A DNA stretch of 18,962 nucleotides from Planctomycetaceae bacterium. GTDB lineage: Bacteria > Planctomycetota > Planctomycetia > Pirellulales > UBA1268. The notes under the pieces were generated by a model. It saw only the letters and a list, made by a program, of their open reading frames with translations, searched no databases and was not told where the DNA came from. The first letter of the stretch is position 1, and every line of letters begins with the position of its first letter. Positions 7,219 through 15,131 of this stretch are shown here, one piece after another. The translations under genes and the position numbers were made by a program. The DNA is taken from assembly GCA_018694455.1 (NCBI GenBank), contig JABHNP010000084.1, positions 1-18,962 of the forward strand, read 5' to 3'.

Positions 7219-8262
7219 ATGCCGACCACTACGGCACCACATCCGCGGCTATCGATCATCATTCCAGCACCTGGAGATGAGACGACTCTCGAGGAAACTC
7301 TTGTGAGTGTCCTTGAAAACCGACCAGAGAATTCAGAAATTGTTGTTGTCCTCGGCTTCGGGTACCATGATCCGTGGAGCGTTGGTGAGGAAGTCCGCTT
7401 TATTCAGGCACCAATTGGTTCGAACCGGGTTGCGTGTATCAACCTGGGACTTGCTGCTAGCACGGGCCGAATCGTACATATTTTAGCCGCTGGATGGCGT
7501 GCGACTCCATTCTGGACTGACGCAGCAGTCGAGCATTTCAACAACGAGCAGGTGGCTGCTGTAGTTTCACTTGAAGTTGCATCTGACGATACTGATCGAA
7601 TAGTAGCCACTGGTATCGAAGTAGGTCGCGGTGGCAGACGTGTCATGTTGCGACCGCGGGGTGATACTTCACGGATCCAAGGATTTCATACGAAAGATTA
7701 TCCATTACCCTCAGGCCCTACACTCGAGGCGGGCTTTTGGAGTCGCCAAATGATTGATCGACTTCTATTCGGATTTTGTCCTGCCTGCGGCGATGAGTAT
7801 GCAGACGCTGACATGGCAATATCTTTACACGCAACAGGCGGCCGCGTTGTTTTTGAACCAACGTCAAAGATTATTGCAGCCCCTGAACGACATCATCCGC
7901 AGCCAGCATTCAAGGCCGGTCTATATGGAGAACGGCTTTTCTGGCGTTCAATTGCAGCCGAGCCAATTCTACAGAGCCTAGTGCTACACGTTGTTGAAAT
8001 TTTTCGCCATGCGATAGTACGAGCACCACTTGGCACTCTGCCAGTTTTAGTGGGAAGATTTGTTGCGCTTCTGCAATTTGGAATGTATATCCCCCGGTTT
8101 CGTGAACTCTCTGGACTCATGCGAAGCCAAGCTGCTGGAACGATACAGAGATCAAATGAGGTCTCTTCAAATTCCAGTCGTCTACTTCGATACGACGAAG
8201 GGCATGCCCGCACTGGTCGACCACACCGCCGTCGAAAAATACCACTCAAACGCAGCGCGTGA
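7219..8262 (+). CDS. Family-2-type glycosyltransferase (GT-A fold) without a DXD motif
   Basis: This 347-residue protein opens with RLSIIIPAPGDETTLEETLVSVLENRPENSEIVVVLG, the standard first strands of GT2 enzymes. GSNRVACINLGLAASTGRIVHILAAG (about 68-92) matches the N-x-G...A.G.IV.FLDADD segment, but the metal-binding DXD position reads AAGWR. The first acidic pair after the second strand is also missing (VVVLGFGYHDP). A later acidic motif (DEYADADMAISLHATGG) sits where GT2 enzymes keep the catalytic base. The C-terminal third has hydrophobic or amphipathic helices (LQSLVLHVVEIFRHAIV) and a basic tail rich in Arg. GT2 enzymes move sugars from nucleotide sugars to glycans or lipids; whether this one is active is doubtful. 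ATG 7219 has only a weak upstream GGGG. It is linked to the 89-residue gene. Confidence 0.75.
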   Translation: MPTTTAPHPRLSIIIPAPGDETTLEETLVSVLENRPENSEIVVVLGFGYHDPWSVGEEVRFIQAPIGSNRVACINLGLAASTGRIVHILAAGWRATPFWTDAAVEHFNNEQVAAVVSLEVASDDTDRIVATGIEVGRGGRRVMLRPRGDTSRIQGFHTKDYPLPSGPTLEAGFWSRQMIDRLLFGFCPACGDEYADADMAISLHATGGRVVFEPTSKIIAAPERHHPQPAFKAGLYGERLFWRSIAAEPILQSLVLHVVEIFRHAIVRAPLGTLPVLVGRFVALLQFGMYIPRFRELSGLMRSQAAGTIQRSNEVSSNSSRLLRYDEGHARTGRPHRRRKIPLKRSA

Positions 8263-8648
8263 TAGCGTCTAATGACTACGACACGTTATTGAAAGCAGGT
8301 CTTGCAGTCTCGCTAGCTGGCTTTCACTCTGCGTCAGTACATATCTAAATTTTTTAAGGCCCGGAATACGCATGACTTCTTGTCCTCATGCATTCGATGA
8401 ACCGACTACTGTGAGTTCGGTTAAAAAATATAACTTAGGCCGCCAACTCGACAGTGGTCGTACACATACCTGAACTGTAAAAATTATCTCGACAAGACAT
8501 GCCCCGAAGCAAGTAGCTTCACGGCTGTACTCTGAACCGAAAATATAAGTATCGCTGACCTTCTCGAAACGCGACTCAAAGGATCATTGAACACAACGAT
8601 TTTTTTCGAGAACACGTGCTAACGACTGACAAAATGCCTGAGGGCGGA
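8263..8648. other. Gene-poor interval with several small stem-loops
   Basis: These 386 bases lie between the glycosyltransferase stop and the stop of the converging histidine-rich protein gene. Three short inverted repeats are present: GCATGA/TCATGC (8370-8375 and 8386-8391), AACCGA/TCGGTT (8400-8405 and 8417-8422) and GAAGC/GCTTC (8506-8510 and 8516-8520). None is followed by a T-run in either direction as a classical terminator would be. A 33-codon frame (ATG 8372 to TGA 8473) overlaps them. The stretch could be a converging 3' UTR region or contain a small RNA. Confidence 0.35.
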
Positions 8649-9191
8649 CTACTTGCTCTCTTTTTCGTCTTGTGTTGGTTTTTTGATACCAAGTGATTCA
8701 AGAAGACTAGCATGACCAGCAATCGCTTTGTTAATAGACGACTGAAGACTGCCAACAGTTGCCTTCGCAGCCTTTGAATCAATAGGTTTTTGAATTGTGA
8801 TTTTATTGAGATCCGCGTGGTGCAATCGTGCATCCTGCAAATGACCCTCTATTTCTGAAATAGATTCGACGCCTTCCTTATTTTCATGGGCTGAAAGCTG
8901 GGCTTTCATCTGACTGAGGTGCTGCTGTGTTTTATTAAGATGATTTCCAATTGAATCATGAGCTATACGAGCAACAGATGGGTCTACTGTCGTGGCTGTT
9001 GAAAGATAATTGCTGTAGTGCTTTGCATGAGACTGAGCACCGTATAAGTGACTATGAGAACTGTGACCATGATATTCTGAATAATATCCAGCTGCTTTTG
9101 AGCCTGCATTTTTCCAAGACTGGGCACTCGCAGTAGATGCTGAAGCCACAGCACAGAAGCCAATAACTAAAAAACATAGATGACGGAACAT
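8649..9191 (-). CDS. Exported histidine-rich helical protein, unknown function
   Basis: This 180-residue protein begins with a clear signal peptide, MFRHLCFLVIGFCAVASAST, with a likely cut after ASAQ near residue 24. The mature part starts with a Tyr- and His-rich segment (residues 36-60: YYSEYHGHSSHSHLYGAQSH and on) with six His within residues 41-58. Long polar helices follow, with more scattered His (HLNKTQQHLSQM, HLQDARLHHADL). The charged C-terminus is DEKESK. There are no Cys in the mature part. The start was chosen at 9191 because GGAGGT lies 5-6 bases upstream; six more codons are open upstream. The spacing of the His residues suggests metal binding in the periplasm or at the surface, but no family with known function was recognised. 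It is divergent from the first sulfatase gene. Confidence 0.75.
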   Translation of the reverse strand: MFRHLCFLVIGFCAVASASTASAQSWKNAGSKAAGYYSEYHGHSSHSHLYGAQSHAKHYSNYLSTATTVDPSVARIAHDSIGNHLNKTQQHLSQMKAQLSAHENKEGVESISEIEGHLQDARLHHADLNKITIQKPIDSKAAKATVGSLQSSINKAIAGHASLLESLGIKKPTQDEKESK

Positions 9192-9262
9192 GTGGTACCT
9201 CCAGGTCAATTAAATTCGCAACAACACACCATTTCTCACCTCAAGAAATTGATAGACTCATT

Positions 9263-9276
9263 TTATACTAGATTTT
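9263..9276 (+). promoter_or_regulatory. Shared 14-bp element TTATACTAGATTTT, copy 1 (possible -10 region)
   Basis: This element lies in the region between the histidine-rich protein gene and the first sulfatase, 111 bases before the sulfatase start. TATACT (9264-9269) differs from the consensus -10 box at one base. An exact second copy sits before the carbonic anhydrase gene (16487-16500). No clear -35 box is seen. On the opposite strand TATAAA (9262-9267) overlaps it and could serve the divergent gene, with an A-rich upstream tract. Confidence 0.4.
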
Positions 9277-9387
9277 TATTTTTTCCTATTTTTTGCGCAT
9301 CGTACGGCATGGCTTCCTTCCAAACGCTAATACTGTCGGTCGGATACAGCGCCGCAGAAAATCGTACACCGAAAAGGTACTTTGGCA

Positions 9388-10941
9388 ATGAATATCAAGT
9401 GTCATCGAATCCCATCCATTCTGCTGACTGCAATCAGTTTTTTCAGCTCATGCACCATTTTCGCAGCTGAAAGTCGCCCCAACGTTATTGTCATCTTGGC
9501 AGATGACCTAGGACTTGGTGATATCAGCTTCTACGTTCAAACCATTCAAAATAAGACGCCAGTTGTTGAGACTCCTACCCTCGATAGTCTCGCCTCAAAC
9601 TCGCTCTGGTTTACTGACGGGCACTCAGCCACGTCGCTCTGCGCTCCAACTCGTTATGCCGTTATGAGTGGAAACAACAACTACCGCTCCTACGCCCCGT
9701 GGGGTGTTTGGAGCACTTTTGGTAAAACTGCTTTTCAAACTGGACATGCAACCCTTGGAACAGTTGCTCGTGACGCTGGCTATAAAACAGGATTTATTGG
9801 CAAGTGGCATTTAGGTGGTGACTTTCTCATTCCAGGACGTGCCGAATTTTATCGCGGCCCAAAGAATGGTGACCTTACTGGGAAAGTCGATTTAACTCGG
9901 TGGATTTCAGGTGGACCAAAAGATTGTGGTTTTGATTATGACTTCACATCTCCATGCGGAATTCAAGGTCCAATTTATTTGCTTTACGAAAACCAGACGT
10001 GGAGTCCACTCGCTGCTGACTCACAAATTATTTATCTCGATGAAAACACTGCCATTCATCCTAAAGATATCACCGACAAGGGGCCCGGCCTAGGTGACTC
10101 CCAGTGGGACTCCCGTGCAATGGGTCAACGACTATCAGCAAAAGCCGTTGATTTCATATTGGATGCTGGCCAAAACGACAGGCCATTTCTTTTGTACTAC
10201 TGTTCACCAATGGTTCACCTTCCACATTGTCCCCCCGAATTTTTTGACGGGAAAAAGATTATGGGGCAGACTCCAACAAACCACCTCGACATGCTTCTTG
10301 ACCTTGACATGCAGGTCAAACGCATTGTCGACGCCCTGCATGCGACTGGCAAATACGACAACACCCTCCTCATCATCACCTCGGACAATGGTGGTCTCGC
10401 CGATCAGCCAGCTGGAAAAAAAGGTCATCAATCCAATGGTGGATGGAGGGGCAATAAAAACTCTCCACTTGAGGGAGGGCATCGCGTTCCCTTCTTCGCA
10501 GTGTGGCCAAGCCAGATTACTCCCGGCATCACGAAAGAACTGGTTAGTAATCAGGACATTATCGCAACGGTCGCCGCCTTGGTGGGCACAACAATCCCGA
10601 ACAATCAAGCATTGGACTCAAACAATTTACTTCCTTTATTTACGGGCAAGGGACTGTTCGAGAAACGAAATGTCTTTCTGCAGCAGGCAGGCTCACAGTG
10701 CGAAGTCATGATTCGAGAAACGCCTTATAAATTAATTATGCAGAGTGACCAAAAACGCTCTCATTTTACACCGACAAAGCTTTTCAACTTACAGAATGAT
10801 CCACATGAAGACACAGACCTTCTTGGACTACCGGACTATCAGTCCATCAGGCAGTCACTCTTAATGAAATACAAAGATGCTGTTGAAACAGAACGCCCAA
10901 CAGTCCCAAGCCGTAATAAGAAGAACATCGACACAAAGTGA
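9388..10941 (+). CDS. Exported arylsulfatase-type sulfatase (formylglycine-dependent, S1 family)
   Basis: This 517-residue protein has a signal peptide (about residues 1-27, ending FAA) and all core S1 sulfatase motifs. These are the metal-binding ILADDLGLGD (36-45), the formylglycine motif CAPTR with Cys85, GKWHLGG (Lys139), a His-containing PMVHLPHCP, the metal-binding TSDNGG, and NSPLEGGHRVPF near the C-terminal domain. The enzyme should hydrolyse a sulfate ester, probably on a polysaccharide, in the periplasm; the exact substrate cannot be read. The motif after the active site is MSGNN where TGR is usual. ATG 9388 is used rather than TTG 9382 because its spacing to AAAAGG is workable and it starts a normal signal peptide. 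An exported NIPSNAP gene follows on the same strand after 129 bases. Confidence 0.93.
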   Translation: MNIKCHRIPSILLTAISFFSSCTIFAAESRPNVIVILADDLGLGDISFYVQTIQNKTPVVETPTLDSLASNSLWFTDGHSATSLCAPTRYAVMSGNNNYRSYAPWGVWSTFGKTAFQTGHATLGTVARDAGYKTGFIGKWHLGGDFLIPGRAEFYRGPKNGDLTGKVDLTRWISGGPKDCGFDYDFTSPCGIQGPIYLLYENQTWSPLAADSQIIYLDENTAIHPKDITDKGPGLGDSQWDSRAMGQRLSAKAVDFILDAGQNDRPFLLYYCSPMVHLPHCPPEFFDGKKIMGQTPTNHLDMLLDLDMQVKRIVDALHATGKYDNTLLIITSDNGGLADQPAGKKGHQSNGGWRGNKNSPLEGGHRVPFFAVWPSQITPGITKELVSNQDIIATVAALVGTTIPNNQALDSNNLLPLFTGKGLFEKRNVFLQQAGSQCEVMIRETPYKLIMQSDQKRSHFTPTKLFNLQNDPHEDTDLLGLPDYQSIRQSLLMKYKDAVETERPTVPSRNKKNIDTK

Positions 10942-11070
10942 TTTTACTGCTTGAATAGTTCTGTCAGTTACAGGCATGCACCGAAAACCACAAAACTGTA
11001 CACCTTTACCAACCGTACAATTATGTATTACTGAGTTCCTTCATCTCCAGTTACAGAGAAATGTATCTAT

Positions 11071-11853
11071 ATGAACAACATGTTGTTTCGAACTGCAACA
11101 CTGCTGGCTGCATACTGTGTCACTTCCTGCATTTTGCCTGCAGACACTCAGGCTGAAGTGTACGAAGTCCGAGGATATCTCCTCGGTGACAGTGGTGATG
11201 AAAGAGCGATCGACAAGTACTTATCGAATGCTTTATTGCCTTGCCTAAAACGTCACGGCATCGGACCTATTGGTGTGTTTACAAACGCGTCAACTGATAA
11301 AATCGAGATTAAGACAACTTTTGTGATCATTCCTCACGACGACCCATCAGCAATGACACAAAATCGTGAAGTGATTCAATCTGATGAAGAGTATCAGAAT
11401 GATGCTGCAGTATTTTTCACTCATGGCAATCAGGAAAAAAGCTACGAACGGATATCGAGTGAACTCTTAGTTGCTATGCAGTGCTGGCCCAAGGTAAAAG
11501 TCCCAGCGGGTATCCTTGCAAACAAGAATCGCGTCTACGAATTACGAACCTACGAAAGTGCTAATGAGAAATTAGGACAACTCAAAGTTGAAATGTTTAA
11601 CAACGGCGAGGTGCCTATTTTTATCGACTGTGGAATCATCCCAATCTTTATTGGGCAAGCTTTGGTCGGTCCATTCACACCCAATCTCACATATCTCACG
11701 GTGTATCCGAACGAAGATGCACGACTTGCGTCATGGAACTCATTCCGAGACCATCCGGCGTGGAAAGTTCTTAGTAAGGTTGAAAAATATAAGGGAACAG
11801 TTAGCAAGATTCATAAACATGTTCTGGTACCAAAAGCTTATTCAGAAATGTGA
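11071..11853 (+). CDS. Exported NIPSNAP-family protein with two tandem domains
   Basis: This 260-residue protein has a signal peptide (about 1-27, MNNMLFRTATLLAAYCVTSC then ILPADTQA). Two ferredoxin-like alpha/beta halves follow. The first (about 29-130) starts EVYEVRGYLLGDSGDERAID; the second (about 152-255) starts RVYELRTYESANEKLGQLKV and contains MFNNGEVPIFIDCGIIPIFI, PNLTYLTVY and SWNSFRDHPAWKVL, the typical NIPSNAP signature with its final W.....HPEW-like motif. The molecular function of bacterial NIPSNAP proteins is not settled. They recur beside sulfatase and sugar-catabolism genes in planctomycetes, to my knowledge, so a supporting role in the same pathway is likely. The signal sequence and the Cys at position 20 could indicate a lipoprotein, but the lipobox is poor. 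Confidence 0.82.
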   Translation: MNNMLFRTATLLAAYCVTSCILPADTQAEVYEVRGYLLGDSGDERAIDKYLSNALLPCLKRHGIGPIGVFTNASTDKIEIKTTFVIIPHDDPSAMTQNREVIQSDEEYQNDAAVFFTHGNQEKSYERISSELLVAMQCWPKVKVPAGILANKNRVYELRTYESANEKLGQLKVEMFNNGEVPIFIDCGIIPIFIGQALVGPFTPNLTYLTVYPNEDARLASWNSFRDHPAWKVLSKVEKYKGTVSKIHKHVLVPKAYSEM

Positions 11854-11880
11854 CAAACTAAGCCAGTCTGCCTGACTGCA

Positions 11881-13407
11881 TCAATCGGATTTAGCCGGCT
11901 TGGTAAGTTTTTCTAAAAGCTTTTGCTCTTCTTCGAATACCTTGCGAAAAGGAGTGTAAATAGTTTCATCCGATGCCCATCGTTTGGGCTCTGGGTCAGG
12001 CTCGTTCAGCCTCCCCAAAGGATAGTCCTTGCCACGCATGCTTTTATCAATGGATTCGGAGAACAATACATACTCACGCATTAATTGTTTGAAAATAATA
12101 GGCTTTTCCTGAGCAATGCTTTTAGACTCCGTAGGATCGGCTACAAGATCAAACAGTTCCTGAGAACTCTTGTTCTGCTTGGACTTCTTTGTATTTAAGA
12201 CAACTAATTTATATCGCCCGTGAATCCAGGCACCACCACCGTTCCAACGAAAACCCATCGGCTTATTACGTTCACTCGGTTCACCATCAAAGAGTTGGCA
12301 CAAACTGACACCGTCATGTACCGGCAACATTGTTTCTTCCGGAAGCCCCACAACGTCGAGAATCGTCGGAAACATATCGAATGCACCAGCCTGAAATTGT
12401 GAAATTTTTGGCTCAATTCGTGACGGCCACTCAATGATAGATGGGACTCGCAACCCTCCCTCGTAGAGTGTTCCCTTGGAACCACGTAATGGCACCATGC
12501 CATCTACCGAATCATTTAATTGACCCACTGTTGGCTGAAAATCTTTATTCGGCAACCCCCCATTATCTGATGAAAACCATAGGAGCGTATTGTCTGCGAT
12601 ACCAAGCTTTTGAAGACCACTACGAAGCGTACCGACGCTTCTATCCATTGCTACAAGTTCACCGTAGTGCCTTTGAGCCTGAAAAGACAGCTGAACGAAT
12701 GGTTCACTGTCTGATTCTAAGGATGCCCAAGGAGAGTGTGGTGTTCCGAACCAAATCACTGTGAATGTTAGTGCCTCAGGATCCTTTACAAGCTGTTCCT
12801 GAAGGAAACGAAGAGCTTCGGATACGACTACCTCTGAAGAATCCCCTCTCTTTTTTTCAAAAACACCTTCGGGTTTACCACGACGGCCCATCAATGGATG
12901 CATATCAAAAAAATTTGTTACCGAAAGCCAGTGCTGAAACCCAAACGCGTCTGGGCGGCGTTCATCGTTTTGTAAAATTGGGATCCCAGCTCCTCGAATT
13001 CCATTCAAATGCCACTTACCAAAATGACTCGTAACATAACCGACTTTAGCGAGTACCTGAGGAATAGTTTTTTCCTGTAAACGTAACGGGTATCCGTGTG
13101 ACATCACACCAGTACGTTCATGTGTTCGCCCGGTAAGTACCGTTGCCCGAGTCGGCGAACACACTGGACCCCCCGCATAAAAACGATCAAGTCGAAGACC
13201 ATGTGCAGCCATATCATCAAGATGCGGTGTCTTGAGGAACGGATGTCCATAGTAGCCTGTCTGCCCCCATCCTTGGTCATCTGCCATCACAAGCACGATA
13301 TGAGGCCGATTTCCACTATGCTCACGTGCATCACAAACCGAACAAAAGACAACGCAAGCAGCCATTAGAGAAATACTTGTGGATTGTCTTTGACTCAATA
13401 CTTTCAT
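11881..13407 (-). CDS. Exported arylsulfatase A-like sulfatase (S1 family), second sulfatase
   Basis: This 508-residue protein has the signal peptide MKVLSQRQSTSISLMAACVV...VCDA, then VLVMADDQGWGQ with the metal-binding Asp pair, the formylglycine motif CSPTR (Cys83) followed by LTGR, GKWHLN, FGTPHSPW with the active-site His, SSDNGG and RGSKGTLYEGGLRVP. All residues needed for S1 activity appear present. The C-terminal subdomain ends in a charged helix (EEEQKLLEKL). I chose ATG 13407 because GAGG stands 6 bases upstream and the signal peptide then begins in the usual way; in-frame starts at 13419 and 13455 are less likely. It lies 76 bases downstream of the third sulfatase, on the same strand, so the two may be co-transcribed. 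It converges with the NIPSNAP gene, with 27 bases between stops. Confidence 0.93.
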   Translation of the reverse strand: MKVLSQRQSTSISLMAACVVFCSVCDAREHSGNRPHIVLVMADDQGWGQTGYYGHPFLKTPHLDDMAAHGLRLDRFYAGGPVCSPTRATVLTGRTHERTGVMSHGYPLRLQEKTIPQVLAKVGYVTSHFGKWHLNGIRGAGIPILQNDERRPDAFGFQHWLSVTNFFDMHPLMGRRGKPEGVFEKKRGDSSEVVVSEALRFLQEQLVKDPEALTFTVIWFGTPHSPWASLESDSEPFVQLSFQAQRHYGELVAMDRSVGTLRSGLQKLGIADNTLLWFSSDNGGLPNKDFQPTVGQLNDSVDGMVPLRGSKGTLYEGGLRVPSIIEWPSRIEPKISQFQAGAFDMFPTILDVVGLPEETMLPVHDGVSLCQLFDGEPSERNKPMGFRWNGGGAWIHGRYKLVVLNTKKSKQNKSSQELFDLVADPTESKSIAQEKPIIFKQLMREYVLFSESIDKSMRGKDYPLGRLNEPDPEPKRWASDETIYTPFRKVFEEEQKLLEKLTKPAKSD

Positions 13408-13483
13408 CACCTGCCTCATCGGATATTGATTCCTGAAAATTACCTTGCAAAACACAATGCAAGGATTATTTGAAATTCGTTCA

Positions 13484-15085
13484 TTACTTTACCGGCTGCC
13501 TTGTATAGCCTTCATCTCCTTCAGCGGTTCGTGCCTGCTCGAGGAGAAATTCAACAACACGACTATATTCCGGATCATCAAGAAGATTTTCACTCTCCAT
13601 CAAATCATCCGTGAGATTGTATAGCTCCTGAGGAAATAGTTCTTGTTGCCATGCGTAACGATGATCAAGAAAAAGTTTCCACTGTCCAGCAAGTGGTGTT
13701 GCATTAGACCGTACCGCAACCCAGGCCCTCTTGTCTGATGTTTTTTTTGACGCCTCCTTGTGATCATTCGGAAAGATTGCCGCACGTGGGTCAGTCATCA
13801 TCCCCTGCATCGCTGCAAGCTGACTAATACTGTCTTCTGCTCCGTACGAATGACCATGAAGTGGTGGAAGTGGTTTGCCAATGGATTCGGCTACCGTTGC
13901 AAACACATCGTTGAGAGCACACAGCCTTGAACAGTCACGACCCGGAGTTTCTGCTCGACCATCTCCTACGCTTCCATGTGGCCAGCAAGCAAGAAAAGGC
14001 ACGCGATGCCCGCCTTCATAAACTGATCCCTTATGACTGCGAAGCGGCCCAGTGCAAATTTTTGATGATTGCTCAGCACCGTTGTCACTTGAAAAGAGAA
14101 ACAACGTATTATCGCGAAGCATGTGGCCCGGTCGACGTGGGTCAGGAGTTCTGTCCAGAAAGTCAAGTAGCCGTGCAATATGAACATCATTTTGATACAC
14201 AAAATCAAGCCTCTTACTCTTTGTTGATTTGCCACTTTTGAACGTACTGGCACCAACAACCGGATTTCCTCCTAGATCCTCAGATGGTGTGTACGGGCTG
14301 TGATTCGAAGGAGATGCAAAATAGAGGAAGAAAGGTTGTGTTTCAGATGCAGCCTGCTCCAAAAAGTTGAGTGCCATTGCATCCAGTCTTTGTCCAACCT
14401 CATGAAGCCGATACGATCCATCCAGTTTCTTCCCATCACCCGTCGCACCAAGAACCGATCGTCCATCGATCCAGCCAGGGCCAATTCGTTGCGTCGAACT
14501 GTTCTTCTTCTGCCCATCTGGACCAGACGTTCCGTGACTTCGGGATACGCCAAAAAATACATCGAACCCATGATCGCAAGGACCGTCAGCAAGAGGCTGG
14601 GTGAGATCAGCATCGTCCCATCCCGTGGCTGCACTTCCTTTCTTATTGCGGTATGTCAAGCCGAGGTGCCACTTTCCAAACATTGCTGTTTTATAACCGG
14701 CAGCCTGTAGAAACTCTGGCAATGTAATACGCTCTCGTTCGATGAGAGGAGGACAATGAACGCCAAACAGAACCCAGTGTTTGAGTCGAGTTCTCCAACA
14801 GTAACGTCCTGCGAGTAGGGCATACCTTGTTGGAGAACACCGACTTGATGGTGAATGGGCGTCCGTAAAGCGAACACCTTGCATTGCGAGCCTTTCCATC
14901 GCTGGTGTCGAAAGCTGCAACGAATCCGGATTCTTCGTCCAATCCTGATACGCACTTGTATCTCCAAGTCCCATATCATCAGCAAGAAAGATGATCACGT
15001 TGGGTGGCTGCTCAGCATGAACAGGTTCCACAAAACAAACACAAGGAATAGATAGAACAATGACAAACAAACCGTAGTTGTACAT
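13484..15085 (-). CDS. Exported arylsulfatase-type sulfatase (S1 family), third sulfatase
   Basis: This 533-residue protein has a signal peptide (MYNYGLFVIVLSIPCVCFVE, cut after VHA near 24). Then come IIFLADDMGLGD, RCSPTRYALLAGR with formylglycine Cys83, GKWHLGLTYR, a His in ASPSNHSPYTP, LFSSDNGAE and SHKGSVYEGGHRVPF. The set of S1 catalytic and metal residues looks complete. In layout, with the DDMGLGD and GSVYEGGHRVP motifs and a WPHG segment, it is closer to the first sulfatase than to the second. This suggests the three are not simple copies of one another and may act on different sulfate positions. It is divergent from the CE7 esterase, with only 46 bases between the starts used here, so the two may share a control region. 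Confidence 0.93.
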   Translation of the reverse strand: MYNYGLFVIVLSIPCVCFVEPVHAEQPPNVIIFLADDMGLGDTSAYQDWTKNPDSLQLSTPAMERLAMQGVRFTDAHSPSSRCSPTRYALLAGRYCWRTRLKHWVLFGVHCPPLIERERITLPEFLQAAGYKTAMFGKWHLGLTYRNKKGSAATGWDDADLTQPLADGPCDHGFDVFFGVSRSHGTSGPDGQKKNSSTQRIGPGWIDGRSVLGATGDGKKLDGSYRLHEVGQRLDAMALNFLEQAASETQPFFLYFASPSNHSPYTPSEDLGGNPVVGASTFKSGKSTKSKRLDFVYQNDVHIARLLDFLDRTPDPRRPGHMLRDNTLFLFSSDNGAEQSSKICTGPLRSHKGSVYEGGHRVPFLACWPHGSVGDGRAETPGRDCSRLCALNDVFATVAESIGKPLPPLHGHSYGAEDSISQLAAMQGMMTDPRAAIFPNDHKEASKKTSDKRAWVAVRSNATPLAGQWKLFLDHRYAWQQELFPQELYNLTDDLMESENLLDDPEYSRVVEFLLEQARTAEGDEGYTRQPVK

Positions 15086-15131
15086 AATACGTGAACTTTC
15101 TAACTAAACCCGGCAACACTGAGGCGGCATT

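Noticed and set aside
8060..8272. A second plus-strand frame over the C-terminus of the glycosyltransferase, which could hint at a frameshift there
   Set aside because: The tail of this frame looks protein-like, but codon choice (frequent CGA, A/T third positions) in the glycosyltransferase frame fits the rest of the window better. An Arg-rich tail is plausible, so no frameshift is claimed.
8399..8430. Hairpin AACCGA/TCGGTT followed by an A-run, considered as an intrinsic terminator
   Set aside because: On the plus strand the run is A, not T. On the minus strand the T-run precedes the hairpin. Neither orientation gives a terminator.
8372..8473. A 33-codon frame in the gene-poor interval
   Set aside because: It has no properly spaced ribosome binding site (AAGG is about 12 bases away) and it overlaps the stem-loops; there is too little evidence for a gene.
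10094..10711. A 205-codon open frame on the plus strand inside the first sulfatase gene
   Set aside because: It lies fully inside the sulfatase in another frame, has no recognisable domain, and the sulfatase frame carries all family motifs across the same stretch.
11881..15085. The two adjacent minus-strand sulfatases as a recent tandem duplication
   Set aside because: They differ in length, in motifs around the active site and in the C-terminal domain, so they are distant paralogues and not a recent copy.
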